Shown: piece after piece, positions 1-13,600 of the stretch
How the letters are laid out: every line of letters starts with the position of its first letter
Position numbering within the stretch: position 1 is the stretch's first letter
The notes under the pieces: model-generated
The model's database searches: none
Told to the model about the DNA's origin: nothing
Seen by the model: only the letters and a program-made list of their open reading frames with translations
Assembly: GCF_964355755.1 (NCBI RefSeq)
Contig: NC_092672.1
Span: 23,434,501-23,498,500 of the forward strand
Reading direction: 5' to 3'
Source: Antedon mediterranea
Taxonomy: Eukaryota; Echinodermata; Crinoidea; Comatulida; Antedonidae
Length of the DNA stretch: 64,000 bases
Program-made: the position numbers and the translations under genes

Positions 1-1589
1 GATAATCTGACGGTAATTATACTTAGCCCCTATGTTGACAGCCAAAACATTGTTTATTGAACATAGGTCAAACTAATGTCTATATACATCTCATAGACTC
101 TCTGTGCGCATGCCCAGCAGTTTGAGTTAAAAAATTCCCATTTAGACTCTTTTCCCAGACGTGCTTTGAGGTGTGCTCATGTCCAGTTTGTGTTTCTAAA
201 TACCCATTTTTTCAGCCTTAATAAACTATTTTAAGCCTGCATTGTAAATGTTTCCTAATGCTTCCATTCTCTTGAATGTAACTGCCTACAAAAAAAAAAT
301 TGTTGTGTACTTTTTGAAAATTTACTTTTTCAATAATTTTTTTTACTGAAGTATAAAACATTTCAATAGAATAAGCAATGATTGGAACATGTGATACAGC
401 ACTTTATTTGTTTATTGGTATACTCAGTATGCATGGTCTACTAGGAAAGTTGTATGTAGCCTCAGTGAATATTATTCACATCCTATACACAATGTATATT
501 ATTCCACTGTTTGTCTTCAATTATAGGATTTATAGTATAGATAATTTTTAGTTGCATTGAATCTTTTTCAAATGTTGGTATATATACATGTGAATAAATA
601 ATGTTTATTTCTTGTTATAATTACTGTATAATGATTTATTTCAAGTGATTTATTTTTATATCTTTGAACTAAAAAGAATAACAATTTTTATGAATTTGTT
701 TTAATGTAAATTTTATTAATTTTTTGTAAGTCAATTCAATAAGTATAACACAAATAATAAAGATCTTAAAATCTATTAAACTGTATAAATGTTAAGTTTG
801 CATTTCTTATGTACTGTATTGATTTTCAGATTCAATATTTTTCACATTGATATGATTTGTTAGGTTCTTGGTATTCTGGCATCAGCCAAACCTTTACCCA
901 TTTTAATTCTCTGACAGGCTTGAGCTATTTAATTCAGGGAGGTATAAAAATGGTCATGGTATTTATAAAAACTGTCCATTTGATCTAACAACTTTAAAAA
1001 ATGAAACAAATATGGTTCAAAAAGATGTCTACAATTAAATTGTCCATCTTTTTTTTTATCAGATTAAACTCAAGATTAACATTGTTACAATCAATATTTA
1101 GACTAATATGCTAAACTTGCAAGAACTTGTACTAGCTAAACTCCACCACCACACAATAGAGCAATGAACTATTTCTTTGCTCTATCATCACATAAAGGAT
1201 AATTAACATAATGAAGTTAGTTAAACATGCCCCTGAAAGTAAAAGTTTGTATGCCAAACCTTCAATAATTTAATATTTAAAAAAAAAATATATATAAATA
1301 AAACTAAAAAGTGATTGATATTTAAATATCAGCAACAACATTTTGACATTAAAATTGAAATAATACAAATTTGTATAAAAGTATATAAAATAATTATCAT
1401 ATTAAAAAAAAATGTATACAAAAGTAGAAATCAAATTCAGAAACTAATTTGACTTGGTTCATTGCGTATGATGATGCAGTAAATAGTTGCAAATTGATTT
1501 TTGTAAAGTAACCCTCTGTATAAATTACATAACAAATGAATATGTGTACTGTAAGATATAACCAATATTGTATGTATTTCATATTATAG
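1..1589. other. AT-rich sequence upstream of the first visible exon (intron of the Roco gene)
   Basis: No coding signal is seen. It must be intronic, because the exon at 1590 starts in phase 0 within an ankyrin repeat and carries no initiator. It has homopolymer A/T runs and no recognisable element. Confidence 0.6.
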
Positions 1590-1688
1590 AATGGTTGGAC
1601 AGCTTTGCATAATGCAGCATTCTATGGAGAAACAGACTGTTGCAGCCTGCTGGTGAATGCAGGAGCAGGTGTCAATGTATCAGAAGAA
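1590..1688 (+). CDS. Roco gene exon: ankyrin repeat 1
   Basis: Exactly 99 nt (33 codons), phase 0 at both ends, between an acceptor ending TATAG and the donor GTAAGT. The translation starts NGWTALHNAAF and ends LLVNAGAGVNVSEE, a full ankyrin repeat (TALHxAA, LLxxGAxVN) in the usual exon register. Confidence 0.88.
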
Positions 1689-4600
1689 GTAAGTCATCTT
1701 CATTATTATTTATTTTCATTTTTAAATATACTGTATAACATTTTATTTTTTAATTATAATGGTCTTTTGGGTAATAATATTTAATGTATAAAACTTCATT
1801 GATGCTGAAATTGGCATAATTTGAAGATATTCAATATATTTTTTTTTCTCTGATATTTAATCATAAAAATTGCTATGACACTACATTAACATTTTGTCAT
1901 GTATTTCCATTGAACAATTACAACAATGAAAACGATAGTGCCAATTTTACTTAACTAAACTACAGCAACATGCTATATGCACAATTGAAATATATCATCC
2001 TTATTCCAAAGTGTTGATATACAGTAATTTAAACAGTATTATAAACACTACAACTTCACAAAATTTCAATTTTTCTTTAGATCATTATGATTTTGTATAT
2101 CTTAAAAGTTCATTTTTAACAATATTTTTTAATAACTTTTTGAAACACTATGATTCTACCTGTATATCACATAGAGGTACAAATGATCAAAGATGCTAGT
2201 TGATAGACATATAGACTGTATTCATTTACTTTATAATTATCATCATACTCATTTGCCATACTCTCCTTTATTCCTTTCAACAACATCACCACCAACTCTA
2301 ACCACCTACTGGTTTTAGTCCGTCACCATGGATGATGATGCAGAATTTGGTTGAGCGCTAAAGTGATCTTTTATTACACACCCACATTATAGTTCTTTTT
2401 TATTAGGTTGTAATTAATTATTTTTTTCCATACAATATAAGATACAGATAGTATATCTGCCACTTATCTGTTATCTATCTTTATTTATTTATTCTTTCTT
2501 TATACTCAGAATCACTTTTTTAAAGTGACACATCTAAAAACAACAATAAAACAAATAAATAAAATAAACAAATCATCATTAGCATAACTAGGTGCAATAT
2601 TTTTAGTCTATTGAAAAAAATGTTTCTTTCTTAAACATTTATTTAAATATACATACACATCACATAGTAAATTATAGTTAACAAAAAATAGTGACATTGT
2701 TTAACACTAATAACTAAGAAACACAAGAAACCTGAACTAGACTTAAATGTTCATACAAACATGTAACAAGTTCAGAGTGTATCCAACATTTAACATTATG
2801 AAATATTTTAGACCACTGACAATGATGACCACCAGTGCTTTCCAAAGTCTGCAGTTTCTGTAATTATTCATTCATATTTATCTCCATCATCCAACATTAT
2901 CAAACAAAACTCTTTTGAGGATAAGCATAGCTATATGTAAGGTTCAACTTTAATAATTTTAAAAAGTTTTACACACAACACAAATAAGTAAAGCTTTCCC
3001 AGTTTATTCAAAGTATACATTAACAATACATAATATTTATTTCTACTGATACTGTACAAGCAATGCTAAATACTACTAAACCTTAATAATAAACTACATT
3101 TGGCCTCTTGGGGGCTACCACTCATATGACATTGCAGTAATGGCGACAGCGGAGGGGCCGGGGGGGGGGAGTCGTCGGGGAGTATTGGCCATATTTGTCG
3201 GGGAGAAAAATATGATCATTTCTTTTCTGGTAAAAAATAAAACCATATTAAGTGTACTACATTTTAAGTAACTGCGGCATTCCATTTTTGACGTACGTAC
3301 GATATACTGACAGCGAAGTAAACAGTATGTGGTACGCATTTGTCTGGCGGTGTCTCTTTGTACGAATCTTTCATGGCCCGGCCCGCAATATTTCTTTTCG
3401 TACATAAGTTGGGGATCCCTCGTAAAACGTCACAAAATAAACATGAATATTCATTAGTCATATCCATAAGGTCTGACGTAAGAATTGAGCTAACTACAAT
3501 TCGCTAATGCAAACGATTTCTGTCGGGCCGTCTGTGTAGTCGAGTGGATACGACTATGGACTTTACATGTCGATGTATGGGGTTCGAATCACATGAGCTA
3601 CTTCTTTTACTTTATACTAGTGAGAGAGAGATTATTTAGAGGGTTAGATTTAGTTATATTTAGGAAGTAGTTCGGCTATCTTTCACATGGGGTCCCCAAC
3701 TTATGTACGAAAAAAAAAATCGCTGCCCGGCCCGGCCGGCTCACTGCGGTATACGCGTCGACATATCTGGGCTGTATCATATTACATCCAGGGACCAAAA
3801 TGTGTATTTTTCAGATTCCAGGCCAAAATCGAAAATTCATTTGCAACTACGCATCGACGTACGTTCATACAGGGATAAAGCTACGAGTTATGTTCTCACG
3901 GTTGAGTTTACGAATTGTTTCAATTTACCAATAACCATTGTTGTACCGCGTATATGTTCGCTGTCGATTAAAGGGGTTTGGGTGGGGGTTCGATTGGGAA
4001 AAAGAAGCCGTTGTCCCGAACCATAAAACAGGGTCTGGTCACGTTTCTTTTCACGCATAAATCTCGATCTAGGGTGTGGGGGGGGGGGGTGAATAGGGTG
4101 GCTAGCCACCTCCCTTAATTCTAAAGGGGAAAAAAAGATGCACCAAACCCGCGACCGTCGCTAGAGACGCGGATTCGACGCACTTGACTCTCTTTTAATT
4201 AAGAAGAGTAGGCTAGAGTTATAGTTGTGTAAATAGGCCTACATATTGAAAGAGCTAAGAGTTTAATTACTATTTATGAATTCAAGAGTTTAAAAAGAAA
4301 AAGCGATTTAAAATCTTCGGAAAATACCCACAACTGAGTTATTTTCAAAACACATGCACTCCCACTACCAGCATCACGTTGTCTTAGCTCGCTCCTCGTG
4401 TGAATGCTGACGTCATCACTCTCCAAAAATACACCATTTTCCGCCCTGGTTCGTGTGCAAGCTTTAGCGTGGACCTGTATATACACCCCTGAACAAAGTA
4501 GAGTGTAATATTGTGAACTTTTTTCTCGCGTATGAAGGTTTTTTATATAATGGTATGCAGTATAAACGATAAAAAAAACGATAAACATGATGTTCTTTTA

Positions 4601-7600
4601 TTATTATTTCATAGGCATAACATAAACATGAAATGTCTTGTTCTATGTACACGGCCGAAAAAACGTGTGTGGCGTATTTGGTATTTTATTGATTTGTGTT
4701 AGAGACACGGCGTTAAGGCAATCATCATTGTATACAAAATTACATTGAGTTATTCACCCGGCTATAGGGTATATTTGAGGTTAACAGACCACCAAAGCAC
4801 AGTCGTACACTAAACACATGCACTATTGAGGCATTTTCGGAGTGCCGCATTACCAAATGTTCATTTCGTTTGAAGTGTTTTTCGATCAAAGTTTATTATT
4901 AGTTCGTCGAAAAAGATCCGTATTAGAGTATTTAGGAAGGATTTATTTAAATTTACATTATTATGTGACATTGTTATTAAATTTAATGGAAACAGTTGCT
5001 CTAGCCTATTAAACATTGTGTAAGCATCTATTTTTTTCAAAATTTTCTGAGGCTCGGGAGGGGGAATACCCCCTCCCAAACCCACCCCCGCTTTCGCGCG
5101 TACGGCCCCCGTGGGGGAATTCGGCCCCCCGTCGGGTAATTCGGCCCCCCCACCCACGATCGGGGAAATCCTGGCGCCACCACTGTGACATCGCTGTATT
5201 AAAGGTCCAGTGTATTGTCACAGGAGCCAGTAAATCAAATGGTTGTTATTAAGTATATCTGAAGGATGTAAGTGACATCCGTTAGGTAAATTGTGGAATT
5301 TGGGGGCAAAATAATTCCCCAGAATTATACCAGCCAAATGAGCGAATAGCATGAGTAACATATGAGTTAGCGCCTGTGTTGAAGTTAGGTGTTGGATGAT
5401 GCCGGGGGATGGCTGGGTGGAAAGATTGAAAAGTTTGTACAACTATTAAATGGCTAATTTAACAATGAAGTGTGCTATTATGCATCTTAGTAAACAACTA
5501 AAATACCCATTGGTTGCCAATTAGAAATTAGCCTATCCTACATTTTGTGGTTCCACTATTAGATATACCCGTTGGTCTATAGAAATACATTGTCAATTAC
5601 TGTGGTTGGAACTTTAATTACCTGTAGAAACAATATACCATTCATCCTAACACTTCTGTAACTCTGAAATCTACCCACATTATATACCACATCCTTAGTT
5701 AAAAAGAAAGTACTTGTGCTCTGTATAAACTATAATTTATTACTTTAAATTTCCTTTAACATTTTCTAACATTAATGTTAAAAGATTACTTTTAAAAGAA
5801 CTTATATAGACAAATTTCAAATTTCAGTACAAGCTATTTAACTATTTAAAAAATAAATATGCCAAGTTATATTTTAATCAATGGATGTAAATGACTTTAT
5901 TATATAAATGTATTACAATTGTTTATAAACTCTTCATTTTTGTAGCACAACTAATATTGACCTTGGTTTATCCTTGTTTCAGTTGGATGGTCCTACCTTT
6001 ACAATAGAATTACATTCATTTTCACAGAGTAAATTAAAATTTATCTCCTTTAAAATTAAATTCAATACACTTTATCCCATAACAATTTTCTTATGAATAA
6101 ATAGATGGAATTATTCTTAGTTTATTGATTTGATTCAAACCAATTTCATACACATTTACACTTCCAGAAATATTCTGTTCATTTTACTACTATTATACAA
6201 TTCATTTATTAGCTTTGTTATGGGTTTAACAAGCTAAATTCTGTCTGTCATATAATATAATAATTAATAGTCAAAGGCAAAAAATGTCTTAATAGGCAAA
6301 CAATTTCTTATTAATCATACATCCTAATAATCTATCCATAATTGTTTCATAATATCACATAATAATTTTGATTTTTATTGTGCTACAATAAAGTTCAAAT
6401 TACACAGTAAAATCTCTATTCTTTTGTACATAAATGATAGAGAGGCACTTTAAACAAAATTGGAAAATAAACGGTGTTGTAAAGAATATTATCAGATGAC
6501 TATAATATAGGTAAATATAACGTTACGTTTCTGGTGTTTTTATGGTCAAATTTTTATTTTTGTTTTATTGTTTATTGTGGCTAGAACTATACTGTTTCCT
6601 TCGCTAGGCTGATCCTAATGCTAATCCTAATGCTCCTAATGTTCACATGATTATCATGGACCGATATGTCCCCCACCTTCAAATGAATAACCTTATTTTT
6701 TCTCATAAAACCAAATAAAGAAAGCACTAGATCAAGCATTTAGTAAAAATGTTATACCTGCATTTTCTTACGCACAACGCCTTTGCACCTACGCTTAGCA
6801 CCTTCCAATATCATGTGCAATTACACTTGAGTTATTGTCTTCTTCTTCTAGACTGCAATCATGTTCCCATTTAATACTGAAATATGGAGATTCAATCCTG
6901 GAATAGCACCATTCACCATCACAACCAAATACAACTTAGCATTTGTTCAACATTATCGACTCCATAACTCAATTAACCATTTAGTAGGTAGCCTAACCAA
7001 TACGGTTCCTGCCACAATCATCCAGTTTATGGGCGCTTGGTCTGTGGCTGTAGCCATTCAGTTTTCCTTAGTCATTTGACTTAACCATTCCCAATTGGCA
7101 ATTGGTAAGCGTCTATACGCAAACAACACTGAGCTACTAAACCGAGGAATCTTAAAATTATCAAAAGTGAGTTGACCCCAAATGGCATTCCAAATAATAG
7201 AAAAAATTTCATTCATAAAAATCTATCTCCCTGCTGAGCAGATCAGCCTCCCAATTGCGCTCTCTATACACCCATTGGACGTCTCTGAATAAATTTTTTC
7301 GCAAAGCTCTAAAGCCAACTGATTCAAGTCTTCATGCATGCTACCTTTCCTACAAATTGAAAAAAAAATGAATTAGTAGTTTCTATAATTATAAATTGCT
7401 TAAAAAAATAATTTGGGATTTACACTACCCATCTGAATATCATACACCTTAATCTGAATACCTTATCAACATGAATCAGAACATTTTTATATTGTCCTTT
7501 ATTAATAATTATAATTTTGACAACCATTCTGATGTTTGTTCATGGTTGTGCAGAGCCATGATAAATACAATTGTCACAGCTTGAATAAGGTGACAGGGAG

Positions 7601-10600
7601 AAAATTAAATGAAAACTTTTCTCAATAATATTTCTCTGCTCAAATGCTGGATTGTAATGAGTTTTTAATAGTAAATGTGTCCATATAATTTATTGTTTGT
7701 TAAGTAGCTGGTCTTTTACAACACTGATGTTTAATGTGAAATGGTTAAATGTATTCAAAGTGAGATCTGACAATGCAAATTATCTTAATTAAAATCATTT
7801 ATATTAAAAACTTTCAATTGTATTTATATTATATTTTATTAATTTTAAGTGCTGTTTTTAAAATACAATTGCAGTCTACCAAATCATGGAGCTATAAAGC
7901 TCAATGAGACTAAACACTATTAACTTGTGATGTACACAGCCTATTTAATACTTAGTTGAAATGCCATTATTAGACATTTTTAATCATTGATTTATTTAGA
8001 GAAGTTAATAAAACTTCACCAGAAGTTTTAGAATGGTCATATCAGTTGTTTTGATTATTTATACTACTATAACAATATGTTCACATTTTGTAGTAATACA
8101 CTACCAACATGTATAGATAGTATTTACAATACCCATCTGAATAATTATACTACACCTTAATCTGAATACCTTATCCAATCTGAATACAGTGTTTAAACAG
8201 CGAATACTGTTTTGTAATTAATTCATTCCATAAGACCATAATTTAACATCAAATAAATAGTCATAAAATTAAATCTTCTTTATTTTAATATATTCCTCTT
8301 TTTGTTTTCTTTTGAAAAAGATTTTAATACACCAAAAAAAACAACACAAATATAAACATCTACCCTGTATACACATCGGGTCAGATCATTTTTCTATTTG
8401 ACCTATTCGCTTCCCTTCAATATCTACATCCGTCACTAGGACAGAATAATCTGGATTTTTTTGTTTTACATTAATCCAAGTTAATCAACTACCACACTCA
8501 TTTATTTCAAACAATAACATTTTTTAGCATAATTATTTTTTTTGTTAAATGACTGCATAATTAGTTATCCACACCTTGGCGGATAACTCCTTGTGATTGT
8601 ATAAAATCATCATCAACTTTTTTTATCTGTATTATTCTTCTTTCATTCCATATTTCATAACTTTGTAAAGTTTTGTGCACCTCCTACTTTTTAAAAACGT
8701 CAGAGTTGCACAACATGACTTTCGCACGATTTTATGAATTTAAATGATTGATCATAGATTAAAAACCAAACGTCATTTTGTATTGACACTTTTTAAATTT
8801 AAGTCATATCAAGAGTAACTTTCTGTGGATTGAAAATGCCATGCTTCACACAAAGTTACGCGCACAAGATTTTTTCTTATAACCAACACCTGCAATTGCT
8901 GTAACTAATAATGCGTATTTTCATTATAAGCCTTAAAAGAATTGAAAAGTCAATTAAACCATATCAAATTTTAGTTTAATGATTTTACTGATTTTGATTT
9001 TAAATGTATTATGGCTACCCTTACAGTACATGATGGCATTGTTAACCCTATTTCACATTGACCATTCTTATTATTTTAAATGCATAATTATGGCTACTCA
9101 TACATGCTGATTGCATTCTTAACCCTATTTCACATTGACTATTCTTTTTATTGTACAAGTTACTAAATGTTTTAGTTTACTTAATTCACTTCCCACAACC
9201 TTAATCAATAATCACCTTGACAAATTTCAATATAAATTTACCTCCTGGTTCATCCTGTTTTTCATCACTGTTTTCCTCCTTGTACTCTATTTGCACAAAC
9301 ATACTTTGCCTATTATATTATTCTTAATAGTTGTTGTTTACAATAGTGATGAAAGCATTAATTTTGAAAATTTCTGTAATTTCGCGTGGAAGTAATCATA
9401 TTTATCTTAATTTATGTCATGTTCATCCCACCAAAATCTGATGATGAAAACAGTTACCATGAAATTAGTACTTATGTAGAAACAAGGCTATATAAAAAAA
9501 AGGATAGATTCAGGGTTTAACAAAATATATGACATAATCAATTTTAACCGGCTGAAAACATCTATTGAAATCCTCCATACATTATGTAGAAGAGCTAACT
9601 ATTGCAATATGCTTTATTAGTTGATGCCATTCCAAAAGATTGTAAGTATAATTAAGAATCATAACAACAATATGTCTGTACATATTAAGGATGAATGTAT
9701 TATAACAAATAACACATAACACATAACAGCAAAATGTATACTCATGCTTTAAATCAAAAGCTATTACTTCTCGTGTTTTAAACAAATGGAATGTTGCTCT
9801 CAACGCCCAAAACATAAATCTGATAAAGAAGGTGAAAAATGAAAAAAATATACCATTATAAACCATTACATAAAATTGTTCCAACTAACTTACAGCTGTA
9901 TCTGGAAATTGAAAAAAATGAATGTTATATAATGTGTTATTGAAAATGAAAAGCATATGTTCTTTTATATTGTATACATAACAAATTATGGAAAAATGTT
10001 GATAACATTTTTATAGGAATAGACAATAGCAGAAGTTCATTTAAAGTAGGGCCTACCTCTTTAATGCAGGCTCAGATTGTATACAGTATATACATGTATA
10101 CAGTGCAATGCCAAGTATCTAATACCTTGCAATTGTATATTCTTTTAACAATCATAAATCATACAGGTTTGATAATGCATTTTTTCTCATATTTTAATAA
10201 AATAGGTGTTTATCAAGTCAATACTGTATTCAAATTTAGGAACAGCTTAATCACAAAATAATGGGATAATTGTGCACTTTGTAATATTAATAATTCATTA
10301 TAATGATGTATTGATACTTTAACACTTCTTTATTGTATCTTGAACTTTGTTGTTATCATTGATACAATAATGCATGAATGATCAAGTGTCAACAATTATA
10401 GAGCATTCATATTAACAGTTAATGTTGACTGATATGATTTTACTGTACCTTTCATCTCATCTTGAAAATTAAAAAAGTAAATAAAAATTAATCAAATATT
10501 AAAAATAATACAAATATAAATAAGGCTGATATTGATGATATTGATTGCAATTTGCCTAATGAGGTTTGATGATTAAAATGAGAAGGGTGAATTTTCAATA

Positions 10601-13600
10601 CAAGATGTAGGCCTACTGTAAGTAATAATAACCTGTCATTCTTTTAAAATACAAAATAAATTGGCAAATTGATGGTAAATGCCACTTAAAAGAGTTTATA
10701 TGAAAGTATTTGTATGAAAAAATTGAATTATCATATGCATTTATTATTTTTAGTATGGAAGCACACCTCTGATTAAAGCTGCATATAAAGGTTTTCATGA
10801 AGTCTGCTTGGTCCTTCTCAATAAGGGAGCTGATGTAAATCACCAAAACGAGGTACTTTCACACATTGTATTTTAAACATTTTTAAATATAGGTGGCCAG
10901 TACAATTAAATTAATAATTTATGTTTTGTCATTGATACTGTGATTGTAGGATAATTCAAAGTTAGTACTAGTTCAAAATCTAGACTATTAGTATATTTAA
11001 ATTTGTTTGAAAATGTATACCACAAATATTTTTTGACATGTGCACAACAAATAGTTTGTTTATTTTGCTTTGTTATCCTATTTTGTAAAGAAATTAATCA
11101 GAGCCTTATCATTAAAAGTTTATATTATTTATGCAGTATGTTTATTATTTACATATTTCTTGGTAGCAGAAATGAAGCTCACCTTATTCTGTCATGTACG
11201 ATCCTCATAGGGGTTTGAATTCAGTACAGTACATTGCATTTCATATGCCATTTCTTATACCTTACTGTACTGTATATTTCTCCCCCTTGACCATAACACA
11301 TCTTTAAAACTAAATTTAAGAAAAAAATTGTTCTTTTCTATTGTTTGTGACAGATTCTACTATGTCTTGTCACTCAATAAATTTTATTTAACACCAAAAA
11401 CGTACATTGTCTCTATACTTACCTATATTTCCCGATGACTTTACTTTTACCTGGAAAGACTAATTACCAAAGAAAAGGTGAAAATCATTGTGTAGTTAAA
11501 TGTGAATAAATGAGGGCACAATTATTGTTATTATTTTGGAGGCATTTCATGCATGCATTACCACAATACTGTAATTTGCGCACGGTTTTTTGGGTTTGTG
11601 CAGTTTAGCAATACCGCTGTGTTGTTGGATTACCACAATGCTTTCTTTATATTTATGTTATAATTTAAGAATCAGTTTTTAAAAATGATTTGATAATAAA
11701 TATCTGCTATTTAATTAATTAATGTACGTTTAAAATCCAAAAACAAAATGAAATTAGACCTTATCTTTATTCATTATACTTATATTTTAACGATTTACAT
11801 TACTGTATATGTCTCTATTTTTTATTCCTAGACATTTTTTTGGCGCATGATCATAATTGTGGCACTTTTTCTATAAACAATTTCATAGAATTACGATAAA
11901 TAATATTAGTAAGTTAAGGCATGTATGCAACAATAATGCAACTATGTTACAAGTGGTTGGTTGCAAATAAGTTGTCCATACGCCCACAAAAACGGAGTGG
12001 GAATCTAAAAGAAAAGTTTAAAATATTTAGAATTTCAAAGTAATTTTTACGAATGAGAGTACGTTTATTGTTAATACATAATATAAAAATAACGCTTAAA
12101 ATAGAACGACGTTTCGACTCCATCATGGGGTCATTATCAAGTCCAATGGATAAAATATAAAACAAACTAATTAAGTAGCACAAGCTAAAAAGTTATTTTC
12201 ATTGATTATACTATCCTTAGTCATGATTTCATTGAGTACCTTGGTTTACAAATTGATAACTATATTTCAAATGAAATGAAGACTATGTTATTGTTACATG
12301 CAAAAAAGCACTGAATTCAAGACTGACATTTTTGTACAGGCACTCTATCTTCTTAGACATGTAAAGTAGACACTTTTATGCTCTGCAATAATTCAATGTG
12401 TTTTCGACTACTGTATGCTACATCAGTCTGGTATTCTGGTTTAACTTCACTCCTCAAAATAAACTGTAACCCTAAATAAAATTGTACAGTTTATTCTTAT
12501 CACCCACTAAAAATCTACCACTAATGAAACAATTAACAGTAGAAAATGTTGAGTTATTTTGGAAATATTCTGGATTTTTTTTTTCTAATTTGTTGAACTT
12601 CAGTTTTAATGTATGTTTGTCAATTCTCTATGTTTTTCTTCTCTCAGACAAATGTGGTACTACATTTTTCGCATGTACGCGCTCATGAACTTTTGTCTGT
12701 CCCACTAAATAAAGTTGAATTGTCAAGTTTGTTGAATTTAGCCTGGTTAATGTATGTCCGTTCATTTGTTAATTTAATATTTGTACAAATGTAGGACATA
12801 CAGTATAGCATCTTTACTTTTTATAGGGTCTATTGAACCTAGTTTGACTGTCCATCTTTCTGTTCTCAATTTTAACCTTTGGACTTAGGGTATTTAATAT
12901 AAAAATGCCACCTTCGGTTTTTGCGAGTGGAAGATGTGGAAATGACAATTCACAACGAGAGTATCTCCCCAATCCTATATTAGAACAAAGTAAATTCACT
13001 TTATCTAATTATAATTTGAGTAGAATATAAAAAATGATATAGAAATATAATGAAACACCTAACTTTTTCTTCAAATATGTTAGATACAGAGATGCTGTAC
13101 TGACAGCTGTAAGTTGCTAACTTTTTTTGTGCAATTGTTGTGTATTAAAATTGATTAGAGAAAAAAGAAATCACAAAACCATTTAATCTTTTGTAGTTTA
13201 TTGTAAAGAACATTGTTTTTATTTCATTTTCAAAAATAGTAGTATACACTTACATATAAATAGAATTCAGTACTTAAAAACATAGGCGTACAATGTTTCA
13301 AGCAGTTAAGGTAAGGGGAATCATTGGACAGTATTAAACAGTTAACATTTAAAAAAAAAATTAAATTTATTGTATTTCGGTTCTCAAACAACAAGTGTTG
13401 TTCAGTGACTTTATAGAGATCATCACTGCTAGCTGCCAAGATATGTTTTTCTTGGTTCTGTGAGATTTTGTTTAGTACATGCTGTTGTATCTCTACACAT
13501 TTCCAAACTCCTTTATTGCTTTATTAATCCTTCTAGCTTCATTTTCATTTTGTTTGTCATTTCTGTCAGGGTCTGTTTAATGAATAGGAAAAAATATACT

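Larger units (their letters stand above)
1689..10753. other. Intron of about 9 kb with CpG-rich repeat islands
   Basis: Mostly AT-rich sequence. Distinct contents: a GC/CpG-rich block around 3110-4170 with an inverted repeat and tRNA-like promoter boxes, a C-rich transposon-like end near 5044-5200, a dispersed repeat at 6392-6550, and a short direct repeat (about 7428-7470 and 8127-8185, both 'CACCTTAATCTGAATACC'). Short open frames here, such as 6861-7079, match nothing I recognise. Confidence 0.6.

Noticed and set aside
3530-3602. Functional tRNA
   Set aside because: Anticodon and T stems do not pair; only the promoter boxes and D stem are preserved.
6861-7079. 72-residue plus-strand frame
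   Set aside because: No similarity I recognise and no splice or start context.
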